A stretch of 64,000 nt of DNA from G963665185 sp049723905 (GCF_049723905.1 NZ_JBJKFD010000001.1:1240001-1304000); one strand, 5' to 3'; shown: positions 1 to 9,064, numbered from the stretch's first letter. The notes: generated by a model from the letters alone, not told the origin. Numbers and translations are program-made.

Positions 1-48
1 TTCTGTCTTCTCCTTACCCGAGGGAAAAACCTTCTGGAGAAAGGATGA
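1..48 (+). CDS. C-terminal tail of an upstream gene, probably FecCD/BtuC-type permease (partial)
   Basis: An open frame runs from the window edge to a TGA at 46-48 and gives a short tail ending in basic and hydrophobic residues (LLLTRGKNLLEKG). The start lies outside the window. It stops just before the ATP-binding gene, and its stop overlaps an ATG at 45 in an ATGA arrangement typical of importer operons. Permeases of the FecCD family often end in such a basic cytoplasmic tail. The identity is an inference from position; too little is visible for a domain call. Confidence 0.4.
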   Translation, partial: FCLLLTRGKNLLEKG

Positions 49-80
49 CAAAGGATGCTGAGGAAGGCAGGGAACAGACG

Positions 81-857
81 ATGATACAGGTGCGCGATCT
101 GCATTGCGGATACAACGGACGCGAAGTGCTGCACGGCGTGGGCATAAATGTGCCCAAAGGTCAGATGGCGGGAATTCTCGGCCCCAACGGCAGCGGCAAG
201 ACCACGCTCATGCACGTGCTGGCCGGAATACTGGCCCCCACCTCCGGGGAGGCGGAACTTGACGGCACTCCCGTGCACAATTATTCGGCCAAGGCCCTGG
301 CCCGAACCCTTGCCGTGGTTCCGCAGCACACCAGGGCAACCTTTCCCTATCGCTGCCTGAACGTGGTACTCATGGGCCGCTACCCGTATGTGTCCTTTCT
401 AGGAGGATACAGACAGCGCGACATGGACGCGGCGCTGGAAGCCATGCGCGAATCCAAAAGCCTGCATCTGGCCGACCGCATGGCCGACACCCTCTCGGGC
501 GGCGAATTCAAACGGGTGGTGATATCCCGCGCCCTGGCCCAGCAAAGTGAAATTCTGTTGCTGGACGAAGCCACGGCAGGTCTGGATGTTGCCGCAAAAA
601 TCGCCATGTACGACCTGTTCCGGCGCATGGCCGCAAACGGAACAACCATCTGTTCGGTCATGCACGACCTGAATCTGGCCGCGCTCTACTGCGACCGGCT
701 GGTCTTCCTCAAAAACGGACAGGTGGTGGCAGATGGCCCTACGAAAGCAATCTTCAACCGGCAGACCCTGTCGGATGTATATGAAACGGAGGTGGTCATT
801 GCAGACCATCCAATTACCGGCCAACCTCAGGCCCATTTTGTTCCCGGCCAAAGCTAG
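81..857 (+). CDS. ABC transporter ATP-binding protein, FecE/BtuD type (iron, heme or corrinoid import)
   Basis: Cytoplasmic ATPase of a metal-chelate importer. It has Walker A (GPNGSGKTT), a Q-loop (VVPQH), the signature LSGGEFKRV, Walker B (ILLLDEATAGLD) and the switch histidine (VMHDLN). The C-terminal region resembles FecE/BtuD proteins. An in-frame ATG at 45 overlaps the previous stop, but the ATG at 81 has AGGGA seven bases upstream and places the start right before the ABC fold (MIQVRDLHCGY), so 81 is preferred. The gene overlaps the binding-protein gene downstream. Together with cbiL this suggests a cobalt, corrinoid or heme-related substrate; the exact substrate cannot be read from the sequence. 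Confidence 0.9.
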   Translation: MIQVRDLHCGYNGREVLHGVGINVPKGQMAGILGPNGSGKTTLMHVLAGILAPTSGEAELDGTPVHNYSAKALARTLAVVPQHTRATFPYRCLNVVLMGRYPYVSFLGGYRQRDMDAALEAMRESKSLHLADRMADTLSGGEFKRVVISRALAQQSEILLLDEATAGLDVAAKIAMYDLFRRMAANGTTICSVMHDLNLAALYCDRLVFLKNGQVVADGPTKAIFNRQTLSDVYETEVVIADHPITGQPQAHFVPGQS

Positions 858-1782
858 GCTGCTGACCTTCTGTGCTGCGGCATTCCTGTGTCTGACCATT
901 GCAGCTGGTTCAGCCAAGGCAGGCAAATTGTGCATCACCGATGACACAAACACCCGCGTCTGCCTGGACGCTCCGGCCCGAAGAATAGCCCCTCTGTACG
1001 CGGCCATCAGCGAAATCTTGGACGGTCTGGACCGCTGCAATACCGTGGTGGTACGCACGCGTGGCGACGATTTGGCCTGCCTGCACGATGTTCCTGCCGC
1101 CGGAACGCATCTTCGCCCCAATCTGGAGCTTATCCTCGGACTTCAGCCCGATTTGGCAGTGCAGATGACAGGCCGGAAAAAGGCCCTGCTCCCCGTGGCA
1201 CAGCTCCGCGAACAAGGCATTCCCACCGCCGTGTTCCAGGTGCACAACTTTGAAGATCTGTTCCGGGTAATAGAGCGAATCGGCGTACTCACCGACTCCT
1301 CGCCCCGTGCCCAGGAGCTTGTCCAATCCATGCGGCAACGATTAGATGCAATACACACGCGCGTTGCCAAACTTCCCCGCCCCAAAGTATTTTACGAAGT
1401 CCGCTACCCCAATCTGCTGGGGGCCGGGCGTAATTCCATGGTCAATGCCGTCATCGAACAGGCAGGTGGTAGCAACATCCTGCAGCAGGATGAAAAACTC
1501 GTCCGGCTCAACGAAGAAGTCCTGCTGGCTGCCGATCCGGACGTCTATCTCGTACAGCAGGGCCCCATGAATCCCACGCCGCAACCTCCGGCGCAACGCG
1601 ACCATTTCAAAGAGCTCAAGGCCGTTTCCAACGGGCGGGTCCTCATGGTCAAAGAGCGTCTGTACTCGCGCCCTTCGTCGCGCAGCGTGGATGCGGTGGA
1701 GCAGCTGTCTCGCTTTCTCCACCCCGCGGCCTTTTCCCAAGCACCACAAGATACCTCTCAGGGAGCACCCCATGCACAATAA
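799..1782 (+). CDS. Periplasmic substrate-binding protein of BtuF/FecB type
   Basis: The protein has an N-terminal signal peptide (hydrophobic stretch LLTFCAAAFLCLTIAAG then SAKA) followed by a helical-backbone metal-binding fold of the BtuF/FhuD type (conserved features RIAPLYAAISEILDGL, GRNSMVNAVIEQAGG, and a NGRVLMV tail). The chosen start is TTG at 799, because GGAGG lies six bases before it at 788-792. In-frame ATGs at 775 and 781 lack such a site. The gene therefore overlaps the ATPase gene by 59 bases, indicating translational coupling. It delivers substrate to the permease and ATPase encoded upstream. The C-terminal end overlaps cbiL. Confidence 0.85.
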   Translation: MQTIQLPANLRPILFPAKARLLTFCAAAFLCLTIAAGSAKAGKLCITDDTNTRVCLDAPARRIAPLYAAISEILDGLDRCNTVVVRTRGDDLACLHDVPAAGTHLRPNLELILGLQPDLAVQMTGRKKALLPVAQLREQGIPTAVFQVHNFEDLFRVIERIGVLTDSSPRAQELVQSMRQRLDAIHTRVAKLPRPKVFYEVRYPNLLGAGRNSMVNAVIEQAGGSNILQQDEKLVRLNEEVLLAADPDVYLVQQGPMNPTPQPPAQRDHFKELKAVSNGRVLMVKERLYSRPSSRSVDAVEQLSRFLHPAAFSQAPQDTSQGAPHAQ

Positions 1783-2488
1783 TTTTGGAACACTCCACGC
1801 CATAGGCGTTGGTCCGGGCGACCCGGAACTCCTCACGCTCAAAAGCGTGCGGTTACTCTCCGGCACGGATGTCGTTTTTACTGCGGCTTCGCCCAAAAAC
1901 ACCTACTCCAGCGCTCTGGAGATAGCCCGCCCCCACATGGATGCCGATATTCCGGTCGTCCGTCTGGAGTTTCCCATGACACGCGACAAGGAAATCCTGC
2001 ACAAGGCCTGGAAAACTGCCGCAGACACGGTAGCAGAACACCTGGCCGACGGGCGCAGCGGCGCTTTTCTCACCCTGGGCGACCCGCTTACTTACTCTAC
2101 CTTCGGCTACCTGTATAAAACCCTGCGCCAGCTCCATCCCGACCTGCCCGTACAGATAGTCCCGGGCATCACCTCGTACCAGGCGGCAGCCGCCACAACC
2201 GGTACGATACTCGCGGAGAACTCGGACAACATGCTCGTGCTCTCCGGCATCAACAACAGGGAAAAACTGGTGAACGGACTGCGCAATACGGATAAGGCAG
2301 TCATCCTGAAGGCCTACAAGAATTTTCCCGCCATTCGCGAAGCGCTGCGGGAAGCCGGACAAATTGAAAATGCGGTTCTGGTCAGCAAATGCGGAATGGA
2401 AGGAGAATCCATTGTTCGCAACCTGGACAATACGGACGACAAACCGCCCTACTTTTCTCTCATTCTGCTCGGCACTCAGGTGGGCTGA
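1772..2488 (+). CDS. cbiL: Cobalt-factor II / precorrin-2 C20-methyltransferase
   Basis: SAM-dependent tetrapyrrole methylase of 238 residues. The glycine-rich N-terminus (AIGVGPGDPELLTLKSVRLL), the internal LTLGDPLTYSTFGYL motif and the VPGITSYQAAAA motif are diagnostic for the CbiL/CobI branch, which methylates C20 in corrin-ring synthesis. The start ATG at 1772 overlaps the stop of the binding-protein gene (1780-1782), so it belongs to the same operon. The pairing of an importer with a C20 methyltransferase links this operon to cobalamin or a related cobalt/iron tetrapyrrole pathway. In an anaerobe the cobalt-factor substrate is more likely than precorrin-2; that is inference. Confidence 0.9.
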   Translation: MHNNFGTLHAIGVGPGDPELLTLKSVRLLSGTDVVFTAASPKNTYSSALEIARPHMDADIPVVRLEFPMTRDKEILHKAWKTAADTVAEHLADGRSGAFLTLGDPLTYSTFGYLYKTLRQLHPDLPVQIVPGITSYQAAAATTGTILAENSDNMLVLSGINNREKLVNGLRNTDKAVILKAYKNFPAIREALREAGQIENAVLVSKCGMEGESIVRNLDNTDDKPPYFSLILLGTQVG

Positions 2489-2503
2489 ACATTCCCAAAA
2501 CCA

Positions 2504-2544
2504 TACAAAAAGACCGCCTGGAATTTTCCGGCGGTCTTTTTGTA
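2504..2544. terminator. Bidirectional terminator between cbiL and the PilZ gene
   Basis: A 15-base perfect inverted repeat (2504-2518 with 2530-2544) has an 11-base loop and A/T-rich outer ends, giving a U-run on either strand. It sits 15 bases after the cbiL stop and 22 bases from the end of the convergent PilZ gene. Confidence 0.9.
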
Positions 2545-2566
2545 TCCTGTATGTAAGAAACCGCAG

Positions 2567-3004
2567 TCAGCGCAGTTCCATTTTCTTCTTGTCCATCTCG
2601 GCCTTTCTCTCCAATTCCTTCCTGGTCTTCTTGATGTCTGCCTCGCGTTTCTGCTCTTCCAGGGTAATGGAGTGGAGCATGTCGGCCTGTTGCGTAGAAG
2701 GATTGACAAAAAGACACCCCACAAATCCTTTGCCAACGCGCACGACTTTCAGCTTGATGTCGGCCAGCAGCAGTTTGGTTCCCCGAAAAAGACTCACCAT
2801 AATTATGTTTCCGGGAGCAAACTCTTTGGCATTGGTATTGAGGGCGATACCGGTGGCGCTCAAATCCTTCACGCTTACACTGATGGGCCGCCCGCACAGC
2901 TTGGCTCGCAAATTGGGAATGATGACACGGTACGCCGCCCGTTTGTCCTTGGCTTCTTTTTTTCCGGAAGTAACGGAAAGAATTTTCTTTAAAAATCCTG
3001 CCAT
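2567..3004 (-). CDS. PilZ-domain protein (probable c-di-GMP binder)
   Basis: A 145-residue protein with the two PilZ signature elements: the arginine motif (RAAYR, about residue 20) and D-x-S-x-x-G (DLSATG). The C-terminal 35 residues are highly charged and predicted to be coiled coil. The start at 3004 is preferred over the longer ORF because AGGTGAG lies about seven bases upstream and the methionine opens the conserved part. It appears to be monocistronic. Such proteins act as cytoplasmic c-di-GMP receptors in motility or envelope control; no partner is visible next to it. Confidence 0.85.
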   Translation of the reverse strand: MAGFLKKILSVTSGKKEAKDKRAAYRVIIPNLRAKLCGRPISVSVKDLSATGIALNTNAKEFAPGNIIMVSLFRGTKLLLADIKLKVVRVGKGFVGCLFVNPSTQQADMLHSITLEEQKREADIKKTRKELERKAEMDKKKMELR

Positions 3005-3218
3005 GTAAGCGCTCACCTGCAAACAAAGGTCATAAAAAAGCACACAACTCCAACAAGAGAGTGAGAAATATAAAAAATACCTACTCCTGTACTAGGAGAA
3101 AGTAAATCTTGCTTTGGATTTTCCAAGGCTACCTCCCCGGTATACAGCCCTTTAGCATCCTTCAAAGCAGGCAGATGTATAACCGATACACGCTTGTTGA
3201 AAAACAGCACCGATAAAT

Positions 3219-3254
3219 TGAAAAGCCGGGCCGTACAAACGACCCGACTTTTCA
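3219..3254 (-). terminator. Terminator of the glucan phosphorylase gene
   Basis: On the minus strand a 15-base stem forms perfectly if two G-U pairs are allowed (arms 3254-3240 and 3233-3219). It lies 47 bases beyond the glgP stop. The asymmetry (G-U on minus, mismatches on plus) supports a minus-strand role. Confidence 0.7.
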
Positions 3255-3300
3255 TTTGCAACCATATACAAAGACGGTCTTGGGTTCACACCTGTATTTT

Positions 3301-5868
3301 TCAGTCCGCCCAGCTGATCAACCCCAGAGAATGCGGGTCGAGCAACAGCGGGTGGCACGGCACAATACGCACTGTGAACCCAAAACGTCCGGCATCCTGT
3401 GGATCGGTTTCCCCGCGGAAGATATGCCAGCCATCCGAAGTCGTACCTTCGGCTTCCATCACGGTAACCTGGCGGGATGTAAATTCACCCTGCTGGTTGA
3501 GCGGTCCGGCGTAAATCTCGGCCTGCACATCCTTGGGACTCATCCCGTCCAGATAAATTTCCCCGTGCACGATGAACGATTCGCCCACATACAGGCGTTC
3601 GGGCGTTTCCGTACCCACGTTGCGGATTTTGATCTGGCTCCAACGGGTCATTATTTCCATGCGCCAGGCGGCAAGTTCCTTGGCCGGGGCATAGTTGTCC
3701 TTCATAAGGGTGCGGTAGCTTTCATATGCGGGCAGGTACGCCTTGGTGGCGTAATCCTCCACCATGCGGTGGGCGTTGAAGACCGGCCCGAGTTGCACCA
3801 GCGCATTCTTCATGCGGCGTATCCAGTTGCGCGGCATGTTGTCGCGCCCCCGGTCGTAGAACTCGGGCAGGATGTCGTTTTCCAGATAATTGTAGAATGT
3901 CTGGCTTTCCACGAAATCCTGATAGGCGTGGTCTTCATAAATTTCGCCACGCCCGATGGAGTAGCCCACACTGTTGTCCGCCTTGTAGGCTTCGGCCCAC
4001 CAACCGTCCAATGTGCTCAGGTTGATGACGCCGTTGGCCATGGCCTTCATTCCGCTGGTCCCGCAGGCTTCCAAAGGAACACGCGGGTTGTTCAGCCAAA
4101 TGTCGCCGCCCTGCAGCATGTATTTGGCGACTTCCATGTCGTAGTCTTCCAAAAAAACCATTTTGTAGCGCAGTTCTTCCTCACGGCAGACCTGAACGAT
4201 CTCCTGGATGAATTTCTTGCCTTCCTGGTCCTGCGGATGCGCCTTGCCGGCAAAGATGAACTGCACCGGGCGCTTTTCATTGCCCATGATACGCAGCAGC
4301 CGTTCCTTGTCCTGAAGCAGCATGGTGGCCCTTTTGTAGGTGGCGAACCTACGGGCGAAGCAGATGGTCAGCGCGCCCGGATCAAGCACCTCTTCGGCTG
4401 CTTGCAAGTCCTTGCGCCGCGCCCCGCGCGCAATAAGTGTTTCCTTCAGGCGGGTACGGACAAATTCCACCAGCCGTTCACGCAGCCGTTCGTGGGTACG
4501 CCAAAGTTCGGATTCGGAAATACCATCGGCCTGCCGCCAGATGCGTTCGCAATCCGGGTCTTCCCGCCAGTTCCCGCCGAGATACCGGTCGTACAGGGAG
4601 GCCAGGTCAGGCGCCACCCAGGTGGGCATGTGCACACCGTTGGTAATGGCCCCTATAGGCACATCCTCCACCGGGTACTGGGGCCAGACGCGCTTCCACA
4701 TGTTCCGCGAGACATGGCCGTGCAGTTTGCTGACCCCGTTGTTGAACCGGGAGAGCTTGAGCGCCAGTACGGTCATGCAGAAAGCTTCGCTGTCGTCGCG
4801 CATGTCCTCGCGTCCCAGGGCCATGAAACTCTTCAAGGCCAAATTCAGGGAGCGGGTATAGTTGTCAAAGTACTTGGCAATCAGATCCGGCGGAAAGCGG
4901 TCGTTGCCCGCAGGCACCGGGGTATGCGTGGTAAAAACGCTGGTTGAGGCTACAAGTTCCATGGCCGCTTCAAAGGGCAGGCCGTATTCGCCCATGAATA
5001 CCCGGATGCGTTCCAGCCCGGCAAAGGCGGAATGTCCTTCGTTCATGTGGATGACCTTGGGTTCCAGGCCAAGGGCTTCGAGCATGCGCACCCCGCCTAT
5101 ACCCAAAAGAATTTCCTGCCGGACCCGCATTTCAAGATCGCCGCCGTACAGTCGGGCCGACGTCCAGCGCAGGTCTTCGTCGTTTTCCTTTATATTGGTA
5201 TCCAGCAGGTAAAGCTTGATGCGCCCCACATCCACTTTCCATATCTGGGCCTGGCACTGGCGCCCGGCCATATCCACGGAAATCAGGATGGGTTTCTTTT
5301 CTGCGTCCTCGCAAAGATGCATGGGCATCTGCTCGAAGTCGCTGTCCGGATAGTTTTCCTGCTGCCAGCCGTCCGGTGTAAGGTATTGGCGGAAATATCC
5401 TTCCCGGTAGCACAGGCCGATGCCCAGCAGCGGAATATTCAGGTCGCTGGCCGACTTGAGATGGTCTCCCGCCAGAATGCCAAGGCCGCCCGAATACACG
5501 GGCAGGCTTTTGTCCACGCCGAATTCCAAGCTAAAATAGGCAACTACCGGTTTTTTTTCTGTCATACCGGGAAAGGTCACCGCCGACGTCGTTTTGGACA
5601 GATAGGTCTGCAGGCTTTTATGCACATCCGTCATGCGTTCCACAAAGAACTCATCCCGGGCAAGCTCCTGCATGACATTCTGAGGCAGGCGGTTGAGGAA
5701 GGCAACGGGGTTGCCCTCGCACTCCTTCCAAAGCCGGGGATCGATAAGCGAAAAAAGTTCACGTACCGGGCTGCTCCACGCAAACCAGAAGTTATAGGCC
5801 AGCTTCCATAGAGGACTCAGTTTTTCCGGCAACTTAGGAACAACACTAAATGAACGTATAGGACGCAT
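3301..5868 (-). CDS. glgP: Alpha-glucan (glycogen/maltodextrin) phosphorylase
   Basis: An 855-residue enzyme that phosphorolyses alpha-1,4-glucans to glucose 1-phosphate. It belongs to the bacterial/archaeal 'alpha-glucan phosphorylase' branch with an N-terminal extra domain (PIRSFSVVPKLPEKLSPLWKLAYN). Seen motifs are AYFSLEFGVDKSLPVYSGGLGILAGDH (split here for length: AYFSLEFG, then YSGGLGILAGDH), the ADP/sugar region HMNEGHSAF, and the pyridoxal-phosphate lysine context CGTSGMKAMANG followed by LDGWWAEAY. The start has AGGAGA at a good distance (ATG at 5868). It is transcribed alone, divergent from dut. Length and motifs match the family; the C-terminal part carries a beta-rich extension on glucan/glycosyltransferase-type proteins. 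Confidence 0.95.
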   Translation of the reverse strand: MRPIRSFSVVPKLPEKLSPLWKLAYNFWFAWSSPVRELFSLIDPRLWKECEGNPVAFLNRLPQNVMQELARDEFFVERMTDVHKSLQTYLSKTTSAVTFPGMTEKKPVVAYFSLEFGVDKSLPVYSGGLGILAGDHLKSASDLNIPLLGIGLCYREGYFRQYLTPDGWQQENYPDSDFEQMPMHLCEDAEKKPILISVDMAGRQCQAQIWKVDVGRIKLYLLDTNIKENDEDLRWTSARLYGGDLEMRVRQEILLGIGGVRMLEALGLEPKVIHMNEGHSAFAGLERIRVFMGEYGLPFEAAMELVASTSVFTTHTPVPAGNDRFPPDLIAKYFDNYTRSLNLALKSFMALGREDMRDDSEAFCMTVLALKLSRFNNGVSKLHGHVSRNMWKRVWPQYPVEDVPIGAITNGVHMPTWVAPDLASLYDRYLGGNWREDPDCERIWRQADGISESELWRTHERLRERLVEFVRTRLKETLIARGARRKDLQAAEEVLDPGALTICFARRFATYKRATMLLQDKERLLRIMGNEKRPVQFIFAGKAHPQDQEGKKFIQEIVQVCREEELRYKMVFLEDYDMEVAKYMLQGGDIWLNNPRVPLEACGTSGMKAMANGVINLSTLDGWWAEAYKADNSVGYSIGRGEIYEDHAYQDFVESQTFYNYLENDILPEFYDRGRDNMPRNWIRRMKNALVQLGPVFNAHRMVEDYATKAYLPAYESYRTLMKDNYAPAKELAAWRMEIMTRWSQIKIRNVGTETPERLYVGESFIVHGEIYLDGMSPKDVQAEIYAGPLNQQGEFTSRQVTVMEAEGTTSDGWHIFRGETDPQDAGRFGFTVRIVPCHPLLLDPHSLGLISWAD

Positions 5869-6159
5869 ACGAATTCTCCTTATTTTCAGCCGGGCATCCG
5901 GCTGGCCTCATATTAACGCAGGCTACGCAAAGGTCTTATCATAGCTATTGCCGAAAGCGTACGAAAAAGACAACGCCGCGGGAAGAGAGAATCCATTTTT
6001 TTTCATTTTTTTCGATATGGGCGTCATCCATTGCCTTTTGCATGCACCTGGAATAGTTTTGCGCCGGACCGAACGCATTGCGGCAAATGACTCACTGAAT
6101 TCCTGCGCCAAGTCCGAATCTGCTTTTTTTTGAACCAACAACCTTTCGGACGATTATTC
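5869..6159. other. Divergent intergenic region between glgP and dut
   Basis: No gene is visible. It holds the AGGAGA ribosome site of glgP at its left end and an A/T-rich tract near 5995-6015. No confident promoter pair was seen. Confidence 0.4.
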
Positions 6160-6645
6160 ATGACACATTCCACGGATTTTTCCCAGAACAACGCCATAGG
6201 CGTCCGCGTGAAATACCTGCACACTGCCTGGGAAGGTCAGGAACTGGAAACCGCTACTTCGGGCTCGGCAGGCGTTGACCTGCGGGCCTGCATCGATCAG
6301 GAGACCCTGACCATCGAACCCGGTGACCGCGCTCCTATTCCGGCGGGCCTGGCGATTGAAATTACAGCCCCCGGCTTCGCGGGTTTCATTTTCTCGCGCA
6401 GCGGCCTGGGAGCCAAGGACGGACTCACCGTCAGCCAGGGAGTGGGCGTCATCGATCCGGATTACCGAGGAGAAATCATCGTCTCCTTGCTCAATACGTC
6501 TAAAGAGCGACGAACAATCCGACGAGGACAACGCATCGCCCAGTTGATATTTTTACCTTTTGCCGCGGCCCACTTTACCGCAGTGGAGGAACTCACCACT
6601 ACGGAACGCGGAGCCGGAGGCTTTGGTCACACAGGAAAGAAGTAA
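6160..6645 (+). CDS. dut: Deoxyuridine 5'-triphosphate nucleotidohydrolase (dUTPase)
   Basis: Trimeric dUTPase converting dUTP to dUMP and pyrophosphate. All five family motifs are visible in order: AGVDLRA; SRSGLGAKDGL; GVGVIDPDYRGE; RRGQRIAQL; and the C-terminal arm RGAGGFGHTG. A longer reading from TTG at 6130 is possible, but the ATG at 6160 gives a 161-residue protein of normal length. The stop overlaps the ATG of argD (TAATG), so the two are co-translated. Confidence 0.97.
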   Translation: MTHSTDFSQNNAIGVRVKYLHTAWEGQELETATSGSAGVDLRACIDQETLTIEPGDRAPIPAGLAIEITAPGFAGFIFSRSGLGAKDGLTVSQGVGVIDPDYRGEIIVSLLNTSKERRTIRRGQRIAQLIFLPFAAAHFTAVEELTTTERGAGGFGHTGKK

Positions 6646-7871
6646 TGGAGAAATGTGACACGACCATGAACGCTTCTGAACAAATTATGCACAAGGAAAA
6701 GGCTGTCCTGTGCCACACCTACGGGCGGTATCCCGTAAGCGTGGTCAGGGCCGAAGGCTCCCGGATGTACACTCCGGAAGGCCGGGAATATGTGGATCTG
6801 CTGGCGGGCATCGCCGTAACCGCGCTGGGACATTGCAATCCAGAAATCGCCCGAACCATAGCTGATCAGGCCCGAAAGCTGGTGCATGTATCCAATCTTT
6901 TTTATCAGGACGAACAGGCCGACCTGGCCGCGGCCCTGCTGGAAACCTGCAACGCGGACAAGGTCTTTTTCTGCAACTCGGGCGCGGAGGCCAACGAAGC
7001 CGCCATCAAGCTCGCCCGTCGCTACATGAACAAGGTCGCCAAACGCGATGCGTACGAGGTCATCACCCTGGAGAGCTCCTTCCACGGGCGTACCCTGGCA
7101 ACGCTTACGGCTACGGGGCAGGCCAAGGTCAAGGACGGTTTCGCTCCTCTACCCGAAGGCTTCGTCACCGTGCCGTTCAACGACCTGGAAGCCCTGCGCA
7201 AGGCCATAGGCCCCAAAACCGCCGCCATTATGGTGGAAGTGGTGCAGGGTGAAGGCGGCGTCCGCCCCCTGCCCCAGGAATTCGCCCAGGGCATCCAGAA
7301 GCTGTGCCGCGAAAACGACATCCTGCTCATTGTGGATGAAATCCAGACCGGCCTGTGCCGTACAGGAAAATTCTGGGCACACCAGCATTATGACCTGACC
7401 CCGGATATCATCACCTCAGCCAAGGCTCTTGCCAACGGCCTGCCCATGGGTGCCATGATGACCACGGACAAGGTCGCCAAAGGATTTGAACCCGGCAGCC
7501 ACGCCACCACCTTTGGTGGTACGGCCCTGGTATCCGCAGCGGCACTCAAGACCATTCAGATAATGAAGCGCGACCGGTTGGACGAACGCGCCCACAAGAT
7601 GGGACAGGATGCAACCGCCCTGTTCGAGACCTTGGCCGCCGCGCATCCAGAAGCCATTACGGAAATCCGGGGTTGCGGCCTGATGATAGGCATTGTTCTG
7701 TCCTTTCCCGGCCAGGAAATCTGGCAGGCCCTGCTGGACGCCGGATTCATCTGCAACCTGACGCAGGGCAACGTGCTCCGGCTGCTGCCCGCACTGACCA
7801 TCGACTTTGCCGACCTTGAAGCATTTGCCGAAACTCTGGGCAATATTCTGTCGGCCCGTAAAACAGCATAA
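6645..7871 (+). CDS. argD: Acetylornithine aminotransferase
   Basis: Class-III pyridoxal-phosphate aminotransferase of 408 residues in arginine biosynthesis. Seen motifs are FFCNSGAEANEAAIKLAR, SFHGRTLATL, the LIVDEIQTGLCRTG aspartate that contacts the cofactor ring, and SAKALANGLPMGAM with the Schiff-base lysine. The ATG at 6645 shares bases with the dut stop and is preceded by AGGAAAG; an internal ATG at 6666 is an alternative. It forms an operon with dut and prmA. It may also act on succinyl-diaminopimelate, as family members often do; that cannot be told here. Confidence 0.93.
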   Translation: MEKCDTTMNASEQIMHKEKAVLCHTYGRYPVSVVRAEGSRMYTPEGREYVDLLAGIAVTALGHCNPEIARTIADQARKLVHVSNLFYQDEQADLAAALLETCNADKVFFCNSGAEANEAAIKLARRYMNKVAKRDAYEVITLESSFHGRTLATLTATGQAKVKDGFAPLPEGFVTVPFNDLEALRKAIGPKTAAIMVEVVQGEGGVRPLPQEFAQGIQKLCRENDILLIVDEIQTGLCRTGKFWAHQHYDLTPDIITSAKALANGLPMGAMMTTDKVAKGFEPGSHATTFGGTALVSAAALKTIQIMKRDRLDERAHKMGQDATALFETLAAAHPEAITEIRGCGLMIGIVLSFPGQEIWQALLDAGFICNLTQGNVLRLLPALTIDFADLEAFAETLGNILSARKTA

Positions 7872-7879
7872 GGATTATT

Positions 7880-8746
7880 ATGCTCACCAAGCTGACCATA
7901 GCGCCTGTACCGCAGGACAGTGACATTGCTGCCACCCTGCTGGCTCAATATGCGCCGCAGGGATGGGAGGAACAGCCCATCCCCGGACATCCGCAGGAAG
8001 CCGTGCGCATCTGCGTTTACTTCGAGAACCCAAATTCCGCGGTGTCGTTGGCCTCGCGCCTGGATGCCGCATTGAATGACGGTCCCGAAAAGGTCGACGT
8101 GGTCATGGAGGAAGTTCCGGAACAGGATTGGAACGCAGCCTGGAAGGACTTCTTTGTTCCCGTACGTGCAGGCGAAATGTTCACTGTGCTGCCGCCCTGG
8201 ATGGCGAATCAAAAATGCGATACCAGGCACTCCATCGTCATTGAACCCAAAATGGCGTTCGGCACCGGGCACCACGAGACAACCGCATTATGCCTGGAAG
8301 TGCTTTCCGAGCTTGTCGTTTCCGGACGGCTGAAGCCCGGGCAGAACTTCCTGGACCTGGGAACGGGTTCGGGCATTCTGGGCATTGGCCTTACATTGTG
8401 CGGACTTACCGGCGTGGGACTGGATATCGACCACCAGGCCACGGTCTGCGCACTGGAGAACGCCCGCATAAACGGTTGCAGCCAAGGCTACGAGGCCGCG
8501 ACCGGGGGAATAGAAACCCTGGTACCGGGCAAACAATTCGATTGCGTGGTTGCAAACATCCTGTCCGGCCCGCTCATCAGCCTATCCCCGCTCATCAAGC
8601 AGCGCATGGCCGATGGCGGCTGTCTGGTACTCTCCGGCATTCTGGTGGAACAGGCCGAAAGCGTTTCCAAGGCCTACCAGCGCCTGGGAATACCCGCCCC
8701 CCGCAAAACCGAACGCGGAGAATGGGTGGTGCTGGCCTGGATTTAA
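7880..8746 (+). CDS. prmA: Ribosomal protein L11 methyltransferase
   Basis: A 288-residue SAM-dependent methyltransferase that trimethylates ribosomal protein L11. It has the small N-terminal substrate-recognition domain, then EPKMAFGTGHHETT (typical PrmA), the SAM site LDLGTGSGILGIGL and the post-I/IV motif VVANILSGPL. The start is preceded by AAGGA. It lies nine bases after argD and closes the operon, with a strong terminator after it. Confidence 0.95.
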   Translation: MLTKLTIAPVPQDSDIAATLLAQYAPQGWEEQPIPGHPQEAVRICVYFENPNSAVSLASRLDAALNDGPEKVDVVMEEVPEQDWNAAWKDFFVPVRAGEMFTVLPPWMANQKCDTRHSIVIEPKMAFGTGHHETTALCLEVLSELVVSGRLKPGQNFLDLGTGSGILGIGLTLCGLTGVGLDIDHQATVCALENARINGCSQGYEAATGGIETLVPGKQFDCVVANILSGPLISLSPLIKQRMADGGCLVLSGILVEQAESVSKAYQRLGIPAPRKTERGEWVVLAWI

Positions 8747-8771
8747 CAGCCCACTTGCTACCTACACAAAC

Positions 8772-8802
8772 AAGGCCGGGAGCATTAAGCTTCCGGCCTT
8801 TT
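8772..8802 (+). terminator. Rho-independent terminator after prmA
   Basis: Arms AAGGCCGGGAGC and GCTTCCGGCCTT enclose a five-base loop and are followed by a T-run. It lies 26 bases after the prmA stop. Confidence 0.9.
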
Positions 8803-8962
8803 CTTGTCGATTGCAAAGTCCAAATCAGACAGGCTGCTCAATAAAGCAAGTTTCTTGAGGCAACGCCGCTATCGCATTTTTTCAGCAACCTAAGGTCGAG
8901 AACATTATGCTTTCGGCCTTTTAAATCTCACATTCCAATCAAGCAGGTTGCTCAAAAAAGGG
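8772..8962. repeat. Diverged tandem duplication of the prmA terminator region
   Basis: Two units about 118 bases apart share the same order of elements: a GGCC-type hairpin with a central CATTA (8772-8802; 8892-8921) followed by CAAATCAGACAGGCTGCTCA-like sequence (about 8821-8840; 8936-8955, the second reading CAATCAAGCAGGTTGCTCA). The second hairpin keeps its stem through G-U pairs. The copy lies at the left border of the lower-GC accessory gene. Confidence 0.65.
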
Positions 8963-9035
8963 GAGAGAACAAGGTTATATTCCAGACTATTCGAACTAAC
9001 CAAGCCTTTCAAACGGCCTCAGATAAAAAAGATTA

Positions 9036-9064
9036 TTGAAGTCGATAAATCTAGTCATTAAAAT
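9036..9064 (+). promoter_or_regulatory. Candidate sigma-70 promoter for the accessory gene
   Basis: TTGAAG at 9036-9041 and TAAAAT at 9059-9064 are separated by 17 bases. Transcription would start about 9071, giving a leader of about 210 bases that includes the GGGGCTA/TAGCCCC inverted repeat. Confidence 0.35.

Noticed and set aside
3256..4947. Plus-strand ORF of 563 codons
   Set aside because: Antisense to glgP with no recognisable domain; the minus-strand gene is certain.
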